A stretch of 10,438 nucleotides of DNA, taken from NCBI GenBank assembly GCA_007134165.1, contig SLLJ01000478.1, positions 1 to 10,438 on the forward strand. Reading direction: 5' to 3'. Source of the stretch: Nitriliruptoraceae bacterium (GTDB taxonomy: Bacteria; Actinomycetota; Nitriliruptoria; Nitriliruptorales; Nitriliruptoraceae). Position 1 is the first letter of the stretch. Each line of letters starts with the position of its first letter. The translations under genes and the position numbers were made by a program. The notes under the pieces are model-generated. The model was given only the letters and a program-made list of their open reading frames with translations, was not told the DNA's origin and ran no database searches. Below, piece by piece: positions 6,794 through 10,438 of the stretch.

Positions 6794-8062
6794 TCAGCCG
6801 CGCGGGTCGTGGATCGTGCCCAGCAGCAGCACCGCCCCGGTGGCACGGTCGCTGATGGTGAACAGGAACGGACGGTCGACCTCGAAGATCAGGGGACCGG
6901 CGGAGTCGTCGTCGCCGATCGAGCCGGCGCTCGCGGCGGCTGCCCGCGTGCCCTGCTCGGTCACCTCGACGAAGGTCACCTGCGCGACATCCGTGAGCGC
7001 GAGGGGAGCGTCGGCGATCGGACCGAACTCAGCCTGCGCACCGAAGGCCCGCTCGACGCCCAGGTCCTGGAGTACGCCGGTGAGCCCGACACTCGAGCGC
7101 AGCGAGAACGACGGCAGCACCACCTCGACGTCGGTCGACCCGAGCTGCTGCACGAGGTCGCCCCAACGGTCAGCGTCCAACTGCTCCACGAGGTCCTCGA
7201 GCGCAAGATCCTCCACCGGCAGGAACACCTCCATGCCGAAGCGCTCGTCCTCGCCGTAGGGCAGGCGGACCACCTCGAGATCCGCATCCGCGAACCACAG
7301 CGTCGGTGTGTCGGTGCGCCGCATCATCGGGACCTCGACGTCGCTTCCGTCATCGAGGGTGAACGTTCCCGGGCCCGAGGCCTGCTCGTCGAAGCCCTGC
7401 GTCCAGTCGCCGACGAACGCCAGTGCGGTCGCCACCGCGAGGGGCAGCTGCGGATCGGGCAGCCCGAGCGGTTCGGCGAGGTCGCGGATCATCCCGTCGG
7501 TCTGCTCGGTCACCCACTGGTCGATGTCGGCAGCGGCCGAGGCCTCCCCCAACGGAAGCGAGACGAGCTGCGCATCGAACCGCTCGGCCAGGGCGGCCAG
7601 CGCCGCATCATCGACGGCCAGTTCGCTGTTCGCCCACAGGCCGGTGGCCAGCCGTAGCTGCACCGACGACGCCGAACGTAGCGAGTCCGCCAGCAGGCCC
7701 AGGCCCTCGTCCTGCCCGCCGGCGTCGCCGAGTACCGCCTCGAGCTGCGCGGCGGTCTCTCCCTCGGCGGCCGCGGCCACGATCGCCAGCAGAGCGCTCA
7801 GCGACCACGGCGAGGTGACCACGTTGAGGCCCTCATGCTCGACGAGCAGACCGGCATGTACCGCGAAGCCCAGGTGGTTGGCGGCACGGGCGGTGTCGAC
7901 GGCCCGCTCATCGGCGGCCGGCGGCTCCGGCGGCGGTGCCGGCTGCTGCTCCGAGGCTTCCGGTGCCTCGGCGGTGGCGAGGTCCGACGGCTCGACGGCC
8001 GACCCACAGGCGGCCGCCAGCACCACCACGGCAACGACGACACCAGCACGCATCCCGGACAT
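6794..8062 (-). CDS. Serpin-family protease inhibitor, putative lipoprotein
   Basis: Serpins trap serine or cysteine proteases by a suicide mechanism. This 422-residue protein has a signal peptide ending in VLAAACGS, with Cys19 the likely lipid-attachment residue, then a Pro/Glu/Ala-rich linker (about 22-55) and the serpin body. The helix-B motif NVVTSPWSLSALL (80-92) and the C-terminal signature FEVDRPFLFTI fit the family well. The reactive loop (nt 6958-6905) has the inhibitory hinge: Glu369 (P17), Gly371 (P15), Thr372 (P14) and four Ala at P12-P9. Counting from the hinge and from the C-terminal signature both put P1 at Asp385, within Gly-Asp-Asp-Asp. Inhibition therefore looks feasible, but the target protease is unknown. 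The ATG at 8062 has GGAG 8 nt upstream. It is co-oriented with, and upstream of, the Lrp/AsnC gene. Serpins are patchy in bacteria, so gain by transfer is possible. Confidence 0.92.
   Translation of the reverse strand: MSGMRAGVVVAVVVLAAACGSAVEPSDLATAEAPEASEQQPAPPPEPPAADERAVDTARAANHLGFAVHAGLLVEHEGLNVVTSPWSLSALLAIVAAAAEGETAAQLEAVLGDAGGQDEGLGLLADSLRSASSVQLRLATGLWANSELAVDDAALAALAERFDAQLVSLPLGEASAAADIDQWVTEQTDGMIRDLAEPLGLPDPQLPLAVATALAFVGDWTQGFDEQASGPGTFTLDDGSDVEVPMMRRTDTPTLWFADADLEVVRLPYGEDERFGMEVFLPVEDLALEDLVEQLDADRWGDLVQQLGSTDVEVVLPSFSLRSSVGLTGVLQDLGVERAFGAQAEFGPIADAPLALTDVAQVTFVEVTEQGTRAAAASAGSIGDDDSAGPLIFEVDRPFLFTISDRATGAVLLLGTIHDPRG
6905..6958 (-). other. Serpin reactive-centre loop (P17 to P1')
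   Basis: The loop reads Glu-Gln-Gly-Thr-Arg, four Ala, Ser-Ala-Gly-Ser-Ile-Gly, then three Asp. By comparison with alpha-1-antitrypsin, Gly is P15 and the residue 14 further on is P1. Measuring back eight residues from the Phe that opens FEVDRPF gives the same residue, Asp385. The small residues at P15-P9 are what strand insertion requires. Confidence 0.7.
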
Positions 8063-8176
8063 CGGCAGGTCTCCACATCGTTCGCGCAGGGTGTCATCCC
8101 CACATCACACGGCCGTCTCACGACAGGCGTACCGATCCACACCGGACCCTCGGCCGATGACCCTACCCATCACAAC

Positions 8177-8213
8177 GGATCAATGCCGTCCACCTGATCC
8201 ACGCAATGATCAG
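8177..8213. promoter_or_regulatory. Cluster of GATCA/TGATC half-sites, candidate Lrp/AsnC operator
   Basis: GGATCA (8177-8182) and TGATCC (8195-8200) form an inverted pair with a 12-bp spacer. CTGATC (8194-8199) and GATCAG (8208-8213) form a second, with an 8-bp spacer that shares the middle half-site. Three half-sites in 37 bp, placed about midway between two divergent starts, suit a multimeric regulator such as the nearby Lrp/AsnC protein. Assignment to that protein is inference. Confidence 0.4.
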
Positions 8214-8343
8214 CTCCTGGTACGCAGCAAGACGCACTTCAGGTTCGCAGGCCCCCTCCATAGCGTTGCGGTGCTCGATGACCAGCAAGCCTCGACGCGC
8301 CGACGCAACGTCCGTCGCCCCCCGCACCCGGCGTACCGCTCAT

Positions 8344-8348
8344 GGAGG
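8344..8348 (+). promoter_or_regulatory. Ribosome-binding site fixing the arginine-hydrolase GTG start
   Basis: GGAGG lies 7 nt before the GTG at 8356. The resulting N-terminus reaches the first conserved motif after about 15 residues, as expected for the family; the longer ATG start at 8206 has no comparable support. Confidence 0.75.
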
Positions 8349-8355
8349 TCGTATC

Positions 8356-9237
8356 GTGTTCGACGCCGCTCGCCCCCGCACGGCCACGCCCCGCCGCTAC
8401 CTGATGTGTCCTCCGACCCACTTCGCGGTCACCTACGCCATCAACCCGTGGATGGACCCCTCCGTGCCGGTCGACGCCGAGCTCGCGATGCGGCAGTGGA
8501 CCACCCTGCGCGACACCTACCGGGCGCTCGGCCACCGCGTGGAGCTCATCGAGCCGATCGCCGGACTCCCCGACATGGTGTTCGCCGCCAACGGCGGGTT
8601 GGTGGTCGACGGCCGGGCGTTGGGCGCCCGCTTCCACGGCCCCGAGCGTGCGCCCGAGGCCGACGCCTATGTGGCCTGGCTCGCCAGTCACGTCGATGCC
8701 CGTGCCCACCGACCCGTCCGGGTCATGGAGGCCGAAGGCGACCTGCTGGCCATCGGCGAGGTCGTGCTCGCCGGCCACGGCTTCCGCACCGAGCGGGCGG
8801 CCCACGAGGAGGTCGCCGAGGTGCTGGACCGAGAGGTCGTCAGCCTGCAGCTGGTCGACCCCCGCTACTACCACCTCGACACCTGCCTCGCCGTGCTCGA
8901 CGACACGACGATCGCGTGGCTGCCCGCAGCCTTCGCCCCTCCGGCGCAGGCCGAGCTGCGCCGTCGCTTCCCGGACGGGATCGAGGCCAGCGCCGCAGAC
9001 GCCGCGGCGCTCGGGCTCAACGCGGTGTCCGACGGCCGGCACGTCGTGCTCGCCGCCGAGGCCACCGCGCTCGCCGACGCGCTGGAGGTACGCGGCTTCA
9101 CGCCCGTCCCGGTCGAGCTCTCCGAGCTGCGCAAGGCCGGCGGGGGCCCCAAGTGCTGCACGATGGAGCTGCGTGCGGCCGCCAGCGACACCAGCGTCCC
9201 CGGGGACATCCCCGACACCGAGGAGCAGGCCGCATGA
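8356..9237 (+). CDS. ddaH: Amidinotransferase-superfamily arginine hydrolase (dimethylargininase-like; possibly ArgZ-type arginine dihydrolase)
   Basis: A 293-residue guanidino-group-modifying enzyme of the pentein fold using a Cys-His pair. Conserved blocks are RYLMCPP (14-20), INPWM (29-33), LPDMVFAANGG (71-81), EGD (127-129), YYHLDTC (171-177, His173 catalytic) and GGGPKCCTMEL (262-272, Cys267 the likely nucleophile). The usual label for such actinobacterial genes is dimethylargininase (dimethylarginine to citrulline plus dimethylamine), and the symbol follows that convention only. However, classical DDAH has FVEDP where this protein has FAANGG, and the MCPPxH, INPWM and VFxANxG blocks match, as I recall them, the cyanobacterial arginine dihydrolase ArgZ/AgrE, which turns arginine into ornithine, CO2 and ammonia. 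That product would feed the next gene directly. The stop overlaps the rocD ATG (ATGA), so the two are translationally coupled. Confidence 0.9.
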   Translation: MFDAARPRTATPRRYLMCPPTHFAVTYAINPWMDPSVPVDAELAMRQWTTLRDTYRALGHRVELIEPIAGLPDMVFAANGGLVVDGRALGARFHGPERAPEADAYVAWLASHVDARAHRPVRVMEAEGDLLAIGEVVLAGHGFRTERAAHEEVAEVLDREVVSLQLVDPRYYHLDTCLAVLDDTTIAWLPAAFAPPAQAELRRRFPDGIEASAADAAALGLNAVSDGRHVVLAAEATALADALEVRGFTPVPVELSELRKAGGGPKCCTMELRAAASDTSVPGDIPDTEEQAA

Positions 9238-10438
9238 CCGCCATCGACGCCCACACCGCCCACAACTACGCGCCCCTGCCGGTGGTGCTCGCCCACGGCG
9301 AGGGGGCCTGGGTCACCGACGTCGAGGGTCGCCGCTACCTCGACGCCCTCGCCGGGTACTCGGCCCTGAACTTCGGGCACCGCCACCCCCGCCTGGTCGC
9401 GGCCGCCCACGCCCAGCTCGACCGGCTGACGCTCACCAGCCGGGCGTTCCACCACGACGGCTTCGCGGCGTTCACCCGCGAGCTCGCCGCGCTGTGCGGC
9501 AAGGACGCGGTGCTGCCGATGAACACCGGCGCCGAGGCGGTCGAGACCGCGATCAAGGCCGCGCGCCGTCACGGCCACCTGGTGCGGGGCATCCCCGAGG
9601 ACCGGGCCCGCATCATCGTGGCAGCCGGCAACTTCCACGGCCGCACCACCACCATCGTGTCCTTCTCCACCGACCCCGATGCCCGGACTGGCTACGGCCC
9701 CTTCACGCCCGGCTTCGACGTCGTGCCCTACGGCGACCTCGACGCGCTCGAGGCCGCGATCGGTCCCGAGACCTGCGCGGTGCTGCTCGAGCCGATCCAG
9801 GGCGAGGCCGGGGTGCTCATCCCCCCGCCGGGCTATCTCACCGGCGTGCGCGAGCGCTGCGACGCCAGCGGGGTGCTGCTGCTCGCCGACGAGATCCAGT
9901 CCGGGCTGGCCCGCACCGGGCGCACCTTCGCCTGCGACCACGAGCAGGTCGTGCCCGACATCTTCATCCTCGGCAAGGCGCTCGGCGGCGGGATCGTTCC
10001 GCTGTCGGCGATCGTGGCCGACCGTGCCGTCATGGACGTGTTCACCCCCGGCTCACACGGCTCCACCTTCGGCGGCAACCCGTTGGCCTGCGCCGTCGGC
10101 CTCGAGGTGGTGCGGATGCTGGCCGAGGGCAGCTGGCAGCGACGCGCGGCCCGGCTGGGCGCACGGCTGGAGGAGGGACTCGCCACGCTGCCGGACCACG
10201 CCCTGGCTGCGGTCCGGGTACGGGGCCTGTGGGCCGGGATCGACGTCGCCGGCGGGCGCAGCGGCCGTGAGGTCTGCGAGGCGCTGTGCGCCCGCGGCGT
10301 GCTCGCCAAGGACACCCACGGCTCGACGATCCGCCTGGCCCCACCGCTGGTGGTCACCGACGACGAGGTGGACCTCATCGTCGAGGCGCTGGCCGAGGTG
10401 CTCGTGCCCGGGCAGGCTCAGTCCATGAGACCCCTGGC
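9234..10438 (+). CDS. rocD: Ornithine aminotransferase (3' end at or beyond window edge)
   Basis: A cytoplasmic class-III PLP aminotransferase that moves the delta-amino group of ornithine to 2-oxoglutarate, giving glutamate-5-semialdehyde and glutamate, the link from arginine to proline or glutamate. The visible 401 residues include NYAPLPVVL near the start, GYSALNFGHRHP, NTGAEAVETAIKAAR (cofactor phosphate region), NFHGRTT, EPIQGEAG, DEIQSGLARTGR (Asp219 contacts the pyridine ring), LGKALGGG (Lys248, Schiff base) and HGSTFGGNPLA. Family members are about 400 residues, so only the last few residues are missing. The ATG overlaps the previous stop and GAGGAG lies 8 nt upstream. The early and late motifs favour ornithine aminotransferase over acetylornithine or 4-aminobutyrate aminotransferase, as does the partner gene. 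Confidence 0.94.
   Translation, partial: MTAIDAHTAHNYAPLPVVLAHGEGAWVTDVEGRRYLDALAGYSALNFGHRHPRLVAAAHAQLDRLTLTSRAFHHDGFAAFTRELAALCGKDAVLPMNTGAEAVETAIKAARRHGHLVRGIPEDRARIIVAAGNFHGRTTTIVSFSTDPDARTGYGPFTPGFDVVPYGDLDALEAAIGPETCAVLLEPIQGEAGVLIPPPGYLTGVRERCDASGVLLLADEIQSGLARTGRTFACDHEQVVPDIFILGKALGGGIVPLSAIVADRAVMDVFTPGSHGSTFGGNPLACAVGLEVVRMLAEGSWQRRAARLGARLEEGLATLPDHALAAVRVRGLWAGIDVAGGRSGREVCEALCARGVLAKDTHGSTIRLAPPLVVTDDEVDLIVEALAEVLVPGQAQSMRPL

Larger units (their letters stand above)
8063..8355. promoter_or_regulatory. Divergent regulatory region between the serpin and arginine-hydrolase genes
   Basis: This 293-bp stretch carries no convincing gene. A plus-strand frame open from 8206 runs into the hydrolase, but its first 50 residues are Arg/Ser/Thr-rich and unlike the family. 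The base composition looks less GC-rich than the flanking genes. It holds the GATCA half-site cluster at 8177-8213. TAGCGT at 8260-8265 could be a -10 for the rightward genes, with no strong -35. I could not identify a serpin promoter with confidence. Confidence 0.5.

Noticed and set aside
6706..6846. A 47-residue N-terminal extension of the Lrp/AsnC protein.
   Set aside because: It would overlap the serpin gene, is Arg/Cys/Ala-rich, and exceeds the usual family length; the GTG at 6705 has a good ribosome site.
8206..8355. A 50-residue N-terminal extension of the arginine hydrolase from an upstream ATG.
   Set aside because: Arg/Ser/Thr-rich, unlike the family, and the GTG at 8356 has a GGAGG site 7 nt away. 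The stretch also overlaps one arm of the GATCA cluster.
8868..9941. A 357-residue minus-strand frame opposite the arginine hydrolase and rocD.
   Set aside because: Gly/Val/Ser-rich with no recognisable motif and fully opposite two well-supported genes.
8648..10270. A 540-residue plus-strand frame through the arginine hydrolase and rocD.
   Set aside because: Arg/Pro-rich shadow in another frame; catalytic motifs of both real genes lie in their own frames.
9234..10438. Acetylornithine or 4-aminobutyrate aminotransferase as the identity of the last gene.
   Set aside because: These share the fold, but the N-terminal NYAPLPVVL and GYSALNFGHRHP segments and the coupling to an arginine hydrolase fit ornithine aminotransferase better.

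Overview
The window comes from a high-GC bacterium. Strong G/C bias at third codon positions, GTG starts, GGAGG-type ribosome sites and gene content (Lrp/AsnC regulator, paired arginine hydrolase and ornithine aminotransferase, CPA1 antiporter with a long tail) suggest an actinobacterium, perhaps a deep-branching one such as Acidimicrobiia or Nitriliruptoria. The genus cannot be fixed from this sequence. I see no tRNA, rRNA, CRISPR array, insertion sequence or phage gene.

Layout. (1) 1-4176, minus strand: an alpha/beta-hydrolase (4176-2956), a CPA1-type Na+/H+ antiporter (2847-859) and a DEAD-box RNA helicase cut by the window edge (821-1). An 18-bp perfect palindrome lies in the gap before the antiporter, and a small hairpin sits next to the helicase ribosome site. 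(2) 4177-4317: divergent intergenic region. (3) 4318-6239, plus strand: an RDD-family membrane protein overlapping by ATGA with a Tat-exported, PLP-dependent alanine-racemase/D-threonine-aldolase-like enzyme. (4) 6253-8062, minus strand: an Lrp/AsnC regulator, and upstream of it a lipoprotein serpin. (5) 8063-8355: divergent regulatory region with a cluster of GATCA half-sites. (6) 8356-10438, plus strand: an amidinotransferase-superfamily arginine hydrolase overlapping by ATGA with ornithine aminotransferase (rocD), which runs off the right edge.

How the genes work together. The clearest unit is arginine use. The hydrolase, conventionally labelled dimethylargininase but with motifs nearer the ornithine-forming arginine dihydrolases (ArgZ/AgrE), would feed RocD, which makes glutamate-5-semialdehyde en route to proline or glutamate. 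The Lrp/AsnC protein is the natural candidate regulator, but a serpin gene lies between it and the pathway genes. The serpin's reactive loop places Asp at P1, which is unusual. The RDD/PLP-enzyme pair looks like an envelope amino-acid function of unknown substrate. The left block (hydrolase, antiporter, helicase) looks like housekeeping and stress genes without an obvious shared pathway.

Several start sites here were moved inward from the longest possible frame because a good ribosome site precedes the shorter start: antiporter 2847, hydrolase 4176, Lrp 6705 and arginine hydrolase 8356. All functions are read from motifs by eye; no database search was run.
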